Shown here piece by piece: positions 46,531 through 56,951 of a stretch of 64,000 bases of DNA. Below the pieces are notes generated by a model, which had not been told where the DNA came from, searched no databases, and saw only the letters and a list, made by a program, of their open reading frames with translations. This DNA is from an uncultured Methanospirillum sp. Its GTDB lineage: Archaea > Halobacteriota > Methanomicrobia > Methanomicrobiales > Methanospirillaceae. Position 1 is the stretch's first letter. The number at the start of each line of letters is the position of its first letter. The stretch is from positions 124,001 to 188,000 of the forward strand of contig NZ_OY764544.1 in NCBI RefSeq assembly GCF_963668475.1, read 5' to 3'. The position numbers and the translations under genes were made by a program.

Positions 46531-48735
46531 ATGACTCATCAAACTGAAGAGGAGCGGACTCAAATTCTTCATTCTCTGGAAGGAGAAGATGTCTGCATCT
46601 CCATATCAGCGATTGCCTCAATAACCGGGATGAACAGGCATACCGTAGCCCGGCATCTTGACTCACTGGAGATACTTGGAAAAGTGAGGAAACTCGATGT
46701 TGGACGTGCGAAAAAGTACCTGCTTGTCAAAAAAATATCTGAATACAGTCTGATGGATATTAGTTCAGATCTTATCCTTGTCCTTACACCAAATCTGACA
46801 GTCCAGTATCTGAATAAAGCAGCAACCCGGCATTTCATGACATCACTGCACGAATGCATTGGAAAAAATATCAATGCTCTTCACTTTTCTCTGCTCTTGC
46901 ATGATGAACTGATACAGATACTCGATACATTTTCATTCGAAAACCCGGAAAAAATAACTGTGCAGGATGAGCATGGTTTCTGGTTTGAGATAACCATTCT
47001 CGGATTATCACTTCTTCAGGCCCCGAATCAGATAGCGATCATCTGTACTGATGTTACTGAGAAGAAGAGGTCAGAGGAAGCACTCAAAATAGCTCAGGAA
47101 AAATACAGTTTTGCATTCCATGCATCACCAGACGGGATTGTGATGCGGGAAATTTCCACCGGAGAGATACTCGAAGCAAATCCGGCATACTGTACATTGA
47201 TCGATTATTCATGGAATGACATTATTGGAAAGAGTTCTATAGGTCTTGGATTTATTGAGTCAGCTGATTTTCGGGATAAGCTCCTCAGAAAAATCACTCA
47301 AAATACAACTGGTCAGCATCGATATGAATTACAGGTCCGCAGGCAATCCGGTGATGTTATTGATGCATCCTGCTCTTCAAGCATAATTCATGTATCCGGT
47401 CGGGACTGCTTACTAACTGTTATACGGGATATAAGCGAACAGAAAAAAGCCGAAGAATCTATCCGCAAAAGTGAAGAGTTATACCGGTTGCTTGCCGATA
47501 ACACCGAGGATGTCATCTGGACACTGGACCCATCAGGATGTTTGTTTACGTATGTCAGCCCTTCAATTGAACGCCTCTTAGGGTATCGTCCTGATGTAGT
47601 TCTAAATATTCATCCCCAGGATATAATGACACAGGCATCATATACCCGGATGAGAGTTAAACTCCCCTATTATATAAAGTTTCAAGCAGAGGGGAGAACT
47701 CCTTCATACTGCAGGCTTCGAATCCAGTATATCGCTGCAGATGGGAGAATAATTCCGACAGATGCTGCCATCACCTTTATCAAAAGTTCTTCCGGAGAGA
47801 TAATCAGGATTTTAGGAGTATCGAGAGATATCTCATTACATCTTGAGATGTCTAAAAAATTACAAAAAAGTGAGCATCATTACCGGGTACTGGCTGAGTC
47901 TGTCAAGGATGTTGTCTGGATCATAGACTCTGTATCCCGGGTATTCAGGTATATAAGTCCGTCAGTTACCGGATTGCTTGGCTGGACACCTTCAGAGATC
48001 TGTCAGAAATGTGTTGATGAGATTATTTCTCCAGATATGCTCTCATATTTTCTAGAAATATGTGCTGATCGCCACCGGGAATTTCTCGATTCAAATATAA
48101 CGCGATATTACACTGATGAATTAAAAATACTAACAAAAACCGGAGATGTAATCTGGAATGATATCATCTCTCACACCACCAGAAATGAAGAGACCGGTGC
48201 TGTTGAGTTCATTGGGATATCCCGTGACGTTACCGAAAAGAAGAATACCCATCTGGAACTAGCCAGCAGTGAAGCATATTTACGACTGATTTTAGATAAC
48301 ATCCGGGACGTTATCTGGATTTTAGATCTTACTTCCCTGGTTTTTACCTATGTCAGCCCTTCTGTCACGAAACTCAGGGGGTATCACCCGGAAGAGATTG
48401 TAGGTCATTCACTGGATAACCTCTATTCCCGGGATATTTATGCTGAAAATGATATTGGACCCATAAAACTAGATGAACAGATCAGGGCATTTGAATCAGG
48501 CGATGATTCTGCACGATATCGGCGATTCTTTGTCATCCTCAAACATCGTAATGGACATCTTATTGATGTTGAAGAATCGATCTCACTGATCGCAGGACCT
48601 GACAGGAAAGTCACTCATATCATCGGAGTCTCTCGTGAAATTTCTGAAAGTGATGATCTCATCCGTTCTCCGAATTCTATCGTTTCTTCCTTTTCAGATC
48701 CGGAGAGATCCCGTCTTACATCTGGTAACGTTTGA
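46531..48735 (+). CDS. Winged-helix protein with five PAS domains
   Basis: This 734-residue soluble protein has an N-terminal HTH/winged helix (about 8-70, SISAIASITGMNRHTVARHL). Five PAS domains follow at about 72-180, 185-310, 315-440, 447-575 and 580-715, with PAC ends such as TVIRDISEQKKAE. The domain order suggests a DNA-binding regulator controlled by PAS sensing, a type seen in methanogens. No kinase domain is present. There is no Shine-Dalgarno site before the ATG. It starts about 170 bases after the IS630 insertion. The last two PAS units are similar to each other and may be duplicates. Confidence 0.88.
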   Translation: MTHQTEEERTQILHSLEGEDVCISISAIASITGMNRHTVARHLDSLEILGKVRKLDVGRAKKYLLVKKISEYSLMDISSDLILVLTPNLTVQYLNKAATRHFMTSLHECIGKNINALHFSLLLHDELIQILDTFSFENPEKITVQDEHGFWFEITILGLSLLQAPNQIAIICTDVTEKKRSEEALKIAQEKYSFAFHASPDGIVMREISTGEILEANPAYCTLIDYSWNDIIGKSSIGLGFIESADFRDKLLRKITQNTTGQHRYELQVRRQSGDVIDASCSSSIIHVSGRDCLLTVIRDISEQKKAEESIRKSEELYRLLADNTEDVIWTLDPSGCLFTYVSPSIERLLGYRPDVVLNIHPQDIMTQASYTRMRVKLPYYIKFQAEGRTPSYCRLRIQYIAADGRIIPTDAAITFIKSSSGEIIRILGVSRDISLHLEMSKKLQKSEHHYRVLAESVKDVVWIIDSVSRVFRYISPSVTGLLGWTPSEICQKCVDEIISPDMLSYFLEICADRHREFLDSNITRYYTDELKILTKTGDVIWNDIISHTTRNEETGAVEFIGISRDVTEKKNTHLELASSEAYLRLILDNIRDVIWILDLTSLVFTYVSPSVTKLRGYHPEEIVGHSLDNLYSRDIYAENDIGPIKLDEQIRAFESGDDSARYRRFFVILKHRNGHLIDVEESISLIAGPDRKVTHIIGVSREISESDDLIRSPNSIVSSFSDPERSRLTSGNV

Positions 48736-48873
48736 TTTTCATTAATCAGATGTTGAGGTTACGATACTTCAATTTTCTGTATTATCAGCCTGAGTATTGA
48801 CGATTCAGATGGGTATCTGTAGATCTGATAATGAAATAAGGCAAAAAACTTATGAAGTTATATTTTTTCAGAT

Positions 48874-49038
48874 ATGAGACCAGTAGACAAGAAGCATTTG
48901 ATTAAAATGAGGGATTTAACGTCCATTCCCCTCTTCCTTCAAAACAAGGCAATCGGACTGATAATGGAAACTCATAGCAACTTTAATTTTCACATTATTT
49001 GGCTTGAGATGCAGAAGAAGATCTATCAGGGAGTGTAA
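48874..49038 (+). CDS. Possible small protein, 54 residues
   Basis: An open frame from ATG 48874 to TAA 49036-49038 encodes 54 residues with a mixed hydrophobic and basic pattern (HLIKMRDLTSIPLFLQNKAI). A TATA-like TTATATTTTTT at 48859-48869 lies just ahead, too close for a normal leader unless transcription starts inside the frame. It is convergent with the kdpD-like gene and fills the 320-base gap after the PAS protein. No family or ribosome site was seen, so this is a weak call. Confidence 0.3.
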   Translation: MRPVDKKHLIKMRDLTSIPLFLQNKAIGLIMETHSNFNFHIIWLEMQKKIYQGV

Positions 49039-49055
49039 AATAATCGGGTTGATGT

Positions 49056-51005
49056 TTATCCCCTGTCAAACCGTTCAATCGCAAGTCCTGTAAGATCAGC
49101 AAACAATTCAAGCATCCGTCCCTCCTCCGGAGAGATAACACCTTCAACCTCTTCAGGTTTTACTCCGAGGACTCCCAGGACTTTTTTTCTGCTTCTGATT
49201 GGAATAAACCGCAACCGCGAGGCATGAAGAGTATCTGTATCGTACCCGACAATATCATTCTTTGAAAATGCCCATTGTGCAACTGAAATCTCATTATCGG
49301 TAATATGGAGATTGTGGGATGAACTGCTGACCATCAGGGAGTTGTTATGTGGATTGAGAATGACTGCCTGCCAGTTAAAATTCTCCTCAACTTTGAGAAT
49401 TACCGCAGATAATACTGATTTTAGATCAGATGCCCCTGCAAGGTTTTTTGCAAGCCTGTACAGAGCTGCATTCTCCTGTTCACGGGCATGAGCTGATTTT
49501 GCATAATCCTGAGTTTTGGAGATCAGGATGCTGATAACTGTCCCAACCAGGATCATGCCAAAGAATGTAATAATATATTGTGTGTCTGATACTCTGAAGG
49601 TGTAATAAGGAGGGACTAAAAAGAAATCAAACATCAGAACGCCGATAATTGATGTGAAAACTGCAAGATATAACCCCCTTCTGAAGGCTGCGATCACCAC
49701 TACCATCAGATAAAACATAATGAGATTTGTCTGTGAGATGTAATTCTTCAAAACATCTCCGAAGATGGTGACAATGCCAACAAGGATCAGACTTTCAAGA
49801 TATTTTCCTGGTAGTGTTACCGGGAGGATTGAGTCATCAGAATACGAAATACTCTCCCTTTTTTCATCACTACTGCTGATCACATACACATCGATCTCTC
49901 CGCTCTTGTGGATCATCTGATCCACGATCGACCCGAATATGAGTTCTTTCCAGCGTGATCTCAATGTTTTACCGATTACTATTCTGGTAATATTATGTTT
50001 TTTTGCATACTCGATCAGGGTATCAGGAATATTGAGTCCGAAGATCGTCTCTGTCTTCCCTCCAAGACTCTCTACCAGTTTAATAGTCTTATAGATCTGT
50101 TCTTTTGCAGAGTATGATAACCGGTGATGCATTGGCGTCTCAACATACACGGCTCTCCAGTCGGTGTTTAACCGATCGGCCTGACGTTTTGTAGTCCTGA
50201 CAAGTTTTTCAGAAAGAGGACTTGGACCGATAGAGACGAGAAGATGTTCAGATACCGGCCATGGACCTGGAATTGATCTGGTCTGCATGTACTCAAGCAT
50301 CTGGGTATCAACCCGGTCTGCAGTCTTGCGAAGAGAGAGTTCACGAAGAGCAAAGAGATTTCCTTCATTGAAGAACTGTTCAATAGCACGGGTAGCCATA
50401 TCAGGAACATAGACTTTTCCTTCTGCAAGTCTTGTTCTCAATTCTGCAGGAGGAATGTCCATAAGTTCAATCTCGTCTGCCATGTCCACGATGCGGTCCG
50501 GGACAGTTTCATGAACGATTATTGACGTAATTTTCGCAACAACATCGCGTACGCTCTCAAGATGCTGGATGTTGAGTGTAGTGTACACATCGATTCCTGC
50601 TGCTAATAGTTCCTCAACATCCTGGTACCGCTTTGTATACCTAAATGAAGGAGGATTGGAATGAGCCAGTTCATCGACAAGGACAAGGGACGGATGAGCC
50701 CTGATGATTGAATCGGTATCCATCTCGTACAGGATTGTTGATTTGTATGGAATCTCTGCACGCGGGATGATCGGTAGTCCTTCTATCAGGGCATCGGTAT
50801 CAGGTCTTCCATGAGTCTCCACATATCCGATTCTGACATCAATCCCTTCTGCAAGCCGCTCATGTGCAGCCTTGAGCATCCCGTAGGTCTTCCCTACACC
50901 TGCTGCATACCCGAGAAATATTTTGAGTTTTCCTGCCTTTTCTCTCGTCTCTTCTTTCTGAATTTGAGAGAGGAGGAGATCAGGATCGGGTCGGCCATCA
51001 TCCAT
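49056..51005 (-). CDS. KdpD-like sensor without histidine kinase
   Basis: This 649-residue protein has the KdpD N-terminal domain with Walker A GYAAGVGKT (about 32-40). A universal-stress-protein domain (about 240-370), a four-helix DUF4118 membrane region (about 400-500) and a GAF domain (about 510-645) follow. Bacterial KdpD is near 890 residues and ends in HisKA and HATPase domains; both are absent here. No KdpE gene is beside it. It starts five bases after kdpB. Truncated KdpD proteins are known in some cyanobacteria, so it may sense K+ or turgor and act through direct contact rather than phosphotransfer. That role is inferred. Confidence 0.92.
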   Translation of the reverse strand: MDDGRPDPDLLLSQIQKEETREKAGKLKIFLGYAAGVGKTYGMLKAAHERLAEGIDVRIGYVETHGRPDTDALIEGLPIIPRAEIPYKSTILYEMDTDSIIRAHPSLVLVDELAHSNPPSFRYTKRYQDVEELLAAGIDVYTTLNIQHLESVRDVVAKITSIIVHETVPDRIVDMADEIELMDIPPAELRTRLAEGKVYVPDMATRAIEQFFNEGNLFALRELSLRKTADRVDTQMLEYMQTRSIPGPWPVSEHLLVSIGPSPLSEKLVRTTKRQADRLNTDWRAVYVETPMHHRLSYSAKEQIYKTIKLVESLGGKTETIFGLNIPDTLIEYAKKHNITRIVIGKTLRSRWKELIFGSIVDQMIHKSGEIDVYVISSSDEKRESISYSDDSILPVTLPGKYLESLILVGIVTIFGDVLKNYISQTNLIMFYLMVVVIAAFRRGLYLAVFTSIIGVLMFDFFLVPPYYTFRVSDTQYIITFFGMILVGTVISILISKTQDYAKSAHAREQENAALYRLAKNLAGASDLKSVLSAVILKVEENFNWQAVILNPHNNSLMVSSSSHNLHITDNEISVAQWAFSKNDIVGYDTDTLHASRLRFIPIRSRKKVLGVLGVKPEEVEGVISPEEGRMLELFADLTGLAIERFDRG

Positions 51006-51009
51006 TATC

Positions 51010-53115
51010 TTATCCCATGCCTGTCAGAACTAGAATGAGATCTATTATCTTTATTCCTATAAACGGAGCGATGACTCCGCCACCTCCATAGATGAGGATG
51101 TTGTTTCGCAGTGCTTCATCCGCGGAGAGTGGTTTGTAGGTAACTCCCCGGAGGGCAAGGGGGATCAAGGCGATGATGATGAGAGCATTGAATATCACGG
51201 CAGAAAGGATAGCCTGATGGAGATCCATGATATTGAGAGCAGCGAGGGCAGGGTATGTCCCGACAAATGCTGCAGGAATAATTGCGAAGTATTTCGCGAT
51301 ATCATTCGCAATACTGAACGTTGTCAGGGCTCCTCTGGTCATGAGCAGTTGCTTTCCGATCTCCACAATCTCGATAAGTTTGGTCGGGTTACTGTCAAGA
51401 TCAACCATGTTTGCTGCTTCACGTGCCGGTTGTGTACCGGTGTTCATAGCAACAGCAACATCTGCCTGTGCAAGGGCCGGGGCATCATTGGTGCCATCAC
51501 CTGTCATGGCAACGAGACGCCCACCTTCCTGATACTCACGAATGAGACGAAGTTTGCTCTCCGGTGTAGCCTCGGCCAGAAAATCATCAACTCCAGCCTC
51601 TGCAGCAATGGTTGCAGCGGTAAGACTGTTGTCACCGGTTATCATGATCGTCTTGATCCCCATGTGACGAAGTTGAGCAAATCTCTCTTTTATCCCTCCT
51701 TTTACGATATCTTTCAGGTAGATTACACCGAGGGCTTTTCCATCCCGGGTTACTACCAGCGGAGTTCCCCCGGTTCTCGATATCTCGTCTACTTTAGAGA
51801 TGAGATCATCAGATACTTGAGTCCCCTTCTCTTTCATAAAATTGTAGACGGCTTCTGCTGCACCTTTTCGGATCTCCCTGCCGTTTACGGTAACACCGCT
51901 CATCCGGGTGTGGCTTGAGAATGGAATAAACTGCATCTCCGGAGAGTCGTCATGAGCACCGACTGTCCTTCCCCGGAGCCCATACTCGTTTTTGACTAAA
52001 ACAACAATACTCCGACCTTCCGGAGTCTCGTCAGCAAGGGATGCGAGTTGTGCAACTTCAGCGAGTTCTGAAATCTCTGTCCCATCAACCGGAATGAGCT
52101 CTACTGCCTCACGGTTTCCAAGAGTGATCGTTCCGGTTTTATCAAGAAGGAGGACGTCAACATCTCCGGCAGCCTCGATGGCCCGCCCTGAAGTAGTAAT
52201 CACATTTCTTCTGATGAGCCGGTCCATCCCTGCAATTCCGATAGCACTGAGAAGTCCGCCGATAGTTGTCGGAGCAAGACATACGAGCAGAGCAATCAGG
52301 ATTGTGACACTGACCACCGTCCCTGTTCCCGCCGCCCTGACACTGTAGAGCGAGAATGCATACAGGGTGGCACAGACACAGATGAAGATCACGGTCAGAC
52401 TGATGAGAAGGATATTCAGGGCAATCTCATTTGGAGTCTTTTGCCGCTTTGCCCCTTCGATGAGGGATATCATCTTGTCAAGGAATCCTTCTCCCGGGTT
52501 AGCTGTCACCCTGACAATTAGCCAGTCTGAAAGTATGGTCGTCCCGCCAGTTACGGCACTCCGGTCTCCTCCCGATTCTCTGATAACCGGTGCACTCTCT
52601 CCGGTAATGGCACTCTCATTCACCGATGCTATTCCCTGGACAATCTCCCCATCAACCGGAATGACATCCCCGGCTGTAACATAGAAGAGATTGTCTTTCT
52701 GAAGCATGCTTGATGAGACCTCTTCTACCATTGAATCAGTCGGAGGAGAACTCTGTCCAAGCGTGTACTGATCCGGAAGACGCTTAGCAAGTGTATCCTG
52801 TCTCATCTGACGCAGAGCCTGAGCCTGGGCTTTTCCCCTTCCTTCAGCAAGAGCCTCAGCAAAATTAGCAAAAATAACCGTGAACCAGAGCCAGAGTGAG
52901 ATCATTCCAATGAACCAGGCCGACTCATCACTCAGGTTGAGGAGGGCCATAATCCAGAAGATTGTGGTCAAGGCACTTCCGATCTCAACCACGAACATGA
53001 CCGTATTTTTTGCCATGAGCCTGGGATCGAGTTTGATCACCGACTCCTGTATTGCTTTGAGATAGAGATCACGGGAACTGGTTGAACTCCGGGCATTGCG
53101 AATTGGATCAGACAT
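51010..53115 (-). CDS. kdpB: Potassium-transporting ATPase subunit KdpB
   Basis: This 701-residue P-type ATPase is the energising subunit of the Kdp K+ pump. It has the actuator TGES (171-174), the phosphorylation motif DKTGT (Asp325), the nucleotide domain, the hinge [11 protein letters not shown], and the membrane motif CLAPTTIGG near 279-287. Length matches the family. It overlaps the kdpC-kdpA fusion by eight bases. It works with KdpA, which conducts the ion, and with KdpC. The gene is complete. Confidence 0.96.
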   Translation of the reverse strand: MSDPIRNARSSTSSRDLYLKAIQESVIKLDPRLMAKNTVMFVVEIGSALTTIFWIMALLNLSDESAWFIGMISLWLWFTVIFANFAEALAEGRGKAQAQALRQMRQDTLAKRLPDQYTLGQSSPPTDSMVEEVSSSMLQKDNLFYVTAGDVIPVDGEIVQGIASVNESAITGESAPVIRESGGDRSAVTGGTTILSDWLIVRVTANPGEGFLDKMISLIEGAKRQKTPNEIALNILLISLTVIFICVCATLYAFSLYSVRAAGTGTVVSVTILIALLVCLAPTTIGGLLSAIGIAGMDRLIRRNVITTSGRAIEAAGDVDVLLLDKTGTITLGNREAVELIPVDGTEISELAEVAQLASLADETPEGRSIVVLVKNEYGLRGRTVGAHDDSPEMQFIPFSSHTRMSGVTVNGREIRKGAAEAVYNFMKEKGTQVSDDLISKVDEISRTGGTPLVVTRDGKALGVIYLKDIVKGGIKERFAQLRHMGIKTIMITGDNSLTAATIAAEAGVDDFLAEATPESKLRLIREYQEGGRLVAMTGDGTNDAPALAQADVAVAMNTGTQPAREAANMVDLDSNPTKLIEIVEIGKQLLMTRGALTTFSIANDIAKYFAIIPAAFVGTYPALAALNIMDLHQAILSAVIFNALIIIALIPLALRGVTYKPLSADEALRNNILIYGGGGVIAPFIGIKIIDLILVLTGMG

Positions 53116-55519
53116 GCATCAGACCTCCCTGCATGAGAAATTCTGCAATCGGGCCAAGGGCAAGGGCAGGAAGAAAACTCAGGACTCCTACGCTTACAAT
53201 GACAAAGACGAGCCAGATAATAAAGAGTGGCCGGTGATCCTGCAATGTTCCCCCGGATTGCGGAACAATTTTCTTTTGTGCGAAAGACCCGGCGAGGGCT
53301 AACAGGAGTATCAGCATTGGGAATCTTCCTACAAACATCTCAAGGGCAAGAGCCAGGTTGTAAAACAATGTGTTTGCACTGAGCCCTCCAAATGCACTCC
53401 CGTTATTCCCAACAGCCGAGGAGAATGCGTATAAAACTTCAGAGAATCCATGGGCCCCGGGATTGAAGATAGAGGAAGTTCCTGCATCTGTGACCACTGC
53501 TATTGCAGTACCTACGAGGATGGCAACTATCGGGATGAGGATGATGATGGCTGCCAGTGTCATCTCTGGTGGTTCGATCTTTTTTCCAAGATATTCCGGG
53601 GTTCTGCCCACCATGAGCCCTGCGATGAACATAGCGATGATGACATACACAATCATCACTCCAAGGCCGGATCCGACTCCGCCAAAGACGATCTCTCCGA
53701 ACTGAATCATCATGAGTGGGATCAGTCCTCCAAGTGGAGTAAACGAGTCATGCATAGAATTTACTGCACCACATGAGGTCGCTGTGGTCGCCACTGCAAA
53801 GAGGGTACTATGGACTATTCCGAATCTGACCTCTTTTCCTTCCATATTTCCTCCAGACTGGAGGGCTCCTGGAGATTGATCAATGCCGGGATGTAATAAG
53901 AGTGGGCTGCCGCTCTGCTCTGCCCAGAAACAGATACCAACAAGAGGGATGAAGATGATGAGCATCGCGATAAGCAGGGCTACTCCTTTCTTTACCGATC
54001 CGACCATGCTTCCGAAGGTATAACAGAGTCCTGCCGGAATGATCAGAAGAGCAATAATTTCAAGAATATCTGAGAGAGGCGTTGGGTTCTCATATGGGTG
54101 GGCAGAATTAGCGTTAAAATATCCGCCGCCATTTGTTCCAAGTAACTTGATTGCAATCTGTGAAGCTGCCGGTCCCTGAGGGATAACCTGGGTTATTGCA
54201 ACTGTGGACCCATTATCTGTGAGTGGATCGAGGAGTTGAACTGTAGCAGGTCCGTTAAAATTCTGAATTGTTCCCTGTGATACCAGGATGAGAGAGAAGA
54301 TGATGCTGAGTGGAAGGAGAATCCAGATACTTCTGATCAGGAGTACCCAGAAGTTTCCGATGGATCCAGCCTGTTTACGGGTAAACCCATAGATGAGGGC
54401 AACAAGGACTGCCATTCCGGTTGCAGCTGATAGGAAATTCTGAACTGTTAATCCCAGCATCTGGGTGAGGTAACTGAGAGTTGTCTCTCCTGCATATGCC
54501 TGCCAGTTTGTGTTGGTTGTAAAACTGACTCCAGTGTTGAGTGAAAGATCCGGAGCGACTGCACCAAGGTTCAGGGGATTAAGAGGAAGGTAATGCTGGA
54601 TCTGCTGGAGGATGAACACGACAATAATGCCAAGAATGTTGAAGATCATCAGTGCAAAGGCAAATGTCTTCCAGTCCATCTCGTCATCGTTCTTAATTCC
54701 CGCCCTGCTTAAGATCCAGGATTCAGATCTTCGAAATACGTTGGTGCCTGAGCCAGTTCCCTGGTAGATATGAACCATGTATCTTCCAACCGGAATAACC
54801 AGCGCAACCAAGAGAACAAAAAAGATAACGAACTGAAGCCAATCTGAAGCTCTGATTCCAAGGATGATTGGGGTTTTTTCAGAAATTTTTGTTGACAATG
54901 AGCTCGTGAGTTGATTGTTTGGAGATTGGTATGAGTCAAGGTCCTGGTTTAGTGATAGAACATTGATTCTGCTCTCACCAAGGACTCCAAACTGTGGGTT
55001 CTGGATATGCTGGTTCACAAGTCCGGTCAGTATACTGGTATCGATCCCCCGTGCATTGGCAACTCTTGGAATCTGATAGTACGCAGAGGCTACACTAATA
55101 TCAGGGTCTAAACCACTCGCTGATGTTGTGACGAGATCCACTGGGATAAGGTCTGTGGCCTGTAGCGATCTGGTTTGCATCTCCAGAACAGATGAGGTAA
55201 CCCGATCAACGAGTGCCGGATTAGTTGGTCCATAATTAGAGCCAGATGAGAGACTCGAATTATACGATGGTGATGTAGCAGAGAGCCTTGACCAGAAGTA
55301 CTTTTCTGAAGTAAACGGCTGCCCTATAAGGGCAGATCCTGCATGATGACCATGGAGATCAAAAAGACTGCCATTCGCCTGCCAGGGGAAGAAGATCATG
55401 GCAAGGCCCGTTACCAGAAGTGGATAGATGATCCCGGTGATGATTGTAAGCAGTACGAAGATAACAATGGCAGGCCTAATCTGCCGCATGAAAGATTGGT
55501 TTTTTTGATCGAGATGCAC
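53108..55519 (-). CDS. KdpC-KdpA fusion subunit of the Kdp potassium pump
   Basis: This is an 803-residue single chain. KdpC is first (about 11-197), with one membrane helix (17-43), [10 protein letters not shown] and [14 protein letters not shown] 20-residue Ser-rich linker follows, then full KdpA (about 222-803). The four filter-type loops of KdpA are visible: [35 protein letters not shown] and [10 protein letters not shown]. In bacteria KdpA and KdpC are separate with order A-B-C; here C is ahead of A. The KdpC periplasmic domain and the KdpA N-terminus should both face outward, so fusion is topologically sensible. The GTG at 55519 or ATG at 55489 may be the start. Confidence 0.95.
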   Translation of the reverse strand: MHLDQKNQSFMRQIRPAIVIFVLLTIITGIIYPLLVTGLAMIFFPWQANGSLFDLHGHHAGSALIGQPFTSEKYFWSRLSATSPSYNSSLSSGSNYGPTNPALVDRVTSSVLEMQTRSLQATDLIPVDLVTTSASGLDPDISVASAYYQIPRVANARGIDTSILTGLVNQHIQNPQFGVLGESRINVLSLNQDLDSYQSPNNQLTSSLSTKISEKTPIILGIRASDWLQFVIFFVLLVALVIPVGRYMVHIYQGTGSGTNVFRRSESWILSRAGIKNDDEMDWKTFAFALMIFNILGIIVVFILQQIQHYLPLNPLNLGAVAPDLSLNTGVSFTTNTNWQAYAGETTLSYLTQMLGLTVQNFLSAATGMAVLVALIYGFTRKQAGSIGNFWVLLIRSIWILLPLSIIFSLILVSQGTIQNFNGPATVQLLDPLTDNGSTVAITQVIPQGPAASQIAIKLLGTNGGGYFNANSAHPYENPTPLSDILEIIALLIIPAGLCYTFGSMVGSVKKGVALLIAMLIIFIPLVGICFWAEQSGSPLLLHPGIDQSPGALQSGGNMEGKEVRFGIVHSTLFAVATTATSCGAVNSMHDSFTPLGGLIPLMMIQFGEIVFGGVGSGLGVMIVYVIIAMFIAGLMVGRTPEYLGKKIEPPEMTLAAIIILIPIVAILVGTAIAVVTDAGTSSIFNPGAHGFSEVLYAFSSAVGNNGSAFGGLSANTLFYNLALALEMFVGRFPMLILLLALAGSFAQKKIVPQSGGTLQDHRPLFIIWLVFVIVSVGVLSFLPALALGPIAEFLMQGGLMHV

Positions 55520-55531
55520 TCAAATCAACTC

Positions 55532-55560
55532 ATGTCGAGAAATTATTTAATCTGCGACAT
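55532..55560 (-). promoter_or_regulatory. Putative kdp promoter with inverted repeat around the TATA element
   Basis: ATGTCG (55532-55537) and CGACAT (55555-55560) are perfect 6-base inverted arms enclosing TTAAATAATT (minus strand of 55541-55550). That AT box is centred about 27 bases before the GTG start, the right distance for an archaeal TATA box with transcription starting at or near the first codon. A regulator binding the arms would cover the TATA box and shut off kdp. The role is inferred from sequence only. Confidence 0.5.
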
Positions 55561-55904
55561 ATCTTGGTTTTCTCGATCGTGATTAAAATCTTTCCCATCT
55601 CTGTAAAATAGCCAATGTAAAAATGAGGAATCCCCTTTTATTTTTGACATTTTAAGGATGGTTCTTCCAGAATAAAAACCGCGGCTAATAATCATTGATA
55701 CACCATTCTCTCCCCATTATTCAAGGGCATACAATGGATCCTACCCGGAAGAGAATAGTATGGAGGTCAATGATTTCTTAATCCAAACTATATAAGAATC
55801 TGCTATTCAATTGTAAAATGAGATGTGGTCCATCTTCAAATCATGATGAAGGATAGAGATATTGGAAAACTGCCTAAGAGGTACGTACTCATCCTTCGGA
55901 TTTA
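55561..55904. other. Intergenic stretch upstream of kdp
   Basis: No gene is supported. A TATA-like AACTATATAAG at 55787-55797 points rightward, but the following frames are short or continue through repeat copy C without family resemblance. The region may carry an unannotated short transcript. Confidence 0.35.
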
Positions 55905-55976
55905 TAAAAACCCCAACGGTGCCCTGTTGGGGGCCCCAGGTAGGACCGGTGAAAAGGACTTTTTCATGCAAAAGAA
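55905..55976 (+). repeat. Dispersed structured repeat, copy C
   Basis: It is near identical to the minus strand of copy A over about 70 bases. The hairpin is CCCCAACGG (55911-55919) with CTGTTGGGG (55924-55932), where one G-C pair is replaced by G-U, so the stem is kept. One frame reads KNPNG and then GAPGRTGEKDFFM in both A and C. It lies 13 bases after the stop of the minus-strand exported-protein gene, with the stem and A/T run placed as a terminator would be for that gene. Confidence 0.85.
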
Positions 55977-55988
55977 GAGGGGTATCTA

Positions 55989-56810
55989 TTACACCCGTAA
56001 CCCCGAGACGTATCCAAATGACTTCTGGAAGTTCTTTATTCCACCACTTACTGTGGATATATCTTTCCAGGTATTTGTGGCTGATGTCTTGTTCCAGTTG
56101 TCTCCGGTTGTGTCCCTGGCCTCCATGATACTGCCTGCAAACACGGTCTTTACAATTCCTTCAGCATACCCTGAGCCTGAGTTTGTATCAGGAGTCACTG
56201 CTATCTGGTAATTGAGGGCAGCTGGAACATCTTTCGTATCTGCAACAGATCTGAGGCCTCCTTTTGAGGATATCTGGGCACTGTTTACATTTATCAGGCT
56301 GCTCTTTGCAGTAACGATGTTACAGAACGAAGGCATCTGTGACTCGTCTCCCCGTGAGAAGACACAGCGTATGTTACCATCCGTATCTTCACCGTTTCCT
56401 GCTACAGAGAGTGTATACTCCTCTTCACCTACAAGATGGGATCCGTCAACACTTGCATATGTCAGTACCTTCTGGGTCTCAAGGTTATACATTCCTGAAG
56501 ACTGATCTCCTGAATTGAAATCAACCCGTTTGTTCATCATGAGGTGTCCGCCGTTGGTCATGGTTGAATCATGATAACTGACATCAGCAACAGACTGTCC
56601 TGCGCCTAACATTCCGGTTGGTATCGATCCTGGAGAAGCCAGAGTCCAGGAAAACATTGTACTGTCAGAGACAAATCCCACGACATCAATGACAGTGGTA
56701 ATGGATATCATCTGATTTTCTGGTGTCTGGTTCGGCAGCCAGTCTGCCGAAACCCCTCCTGTAACCAGAAAAAGAGTGACCACCCCAAGTATTGTAATAT
56801 TTCGCATCAT
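55989..56810 (-). CDS. Exported beta-rich protein of unknown function
   Basis: From the ATG at 56810 (or the adjacent one at 56807) with AGGGGAT just upstream it has 272-273 residues. Farther upstream starts add residues unlike a signal peptide. The signal is at about 1-22 (GGVSA). The mature chain is rich in Ser, Thr, Gly and Asp with two Cys (about 176 and 190). The strands repeat in a way seen in methanogen surface proteins. No catalytic motif or named family was recognised. Repeat copy C follows its stop. Confidence 0.78.
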   Translation of the reverse strand: MMRNITILGVVTLFLVTGGVSADWLPNQTPENQMISITTVIDVVGFVSDSTMFSWTLASPGSIPTGMLGAGQSVADVSYHDSTMTNGGHLMMNKRVDFNSGDQSSGMYNLETQKVLTYASVDGSHLVGEEEYTLSVAGNGEDTDGNIRCVFSRGDESQMPSFCNIVTAKSSLINVNSAQISSKGGLRSVADTKDVPAALNYQIAVTPDTNSGSGYAEGIVKTVFAGSIMEARDTTGDNWNKTSATNTWKDISTVSGGIKNFQKSFGYVSGLRV

Positions 56811-56951
56811 GCATCCCCTGTCTGCCCACCAGACAAACAATGAATAATTCGAATCAGGGATGTTAATATGTTTTCTATAGATCTGGTGGATCAAATATGA
56901 TAGTTGAGAAGAGATCAGTCCGTGTAAATTGAACTAAAAAAGCGATTTTTA

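Noticed and set aside
55825-56211. 128-residue plus-strand frame passing through repeat copy C
   Set aside because: It runs antisense into the exported-protein gene, and its middle is the dispersed repeat. No independent support was found, although the repeat being open in one frame in all copies is noted.
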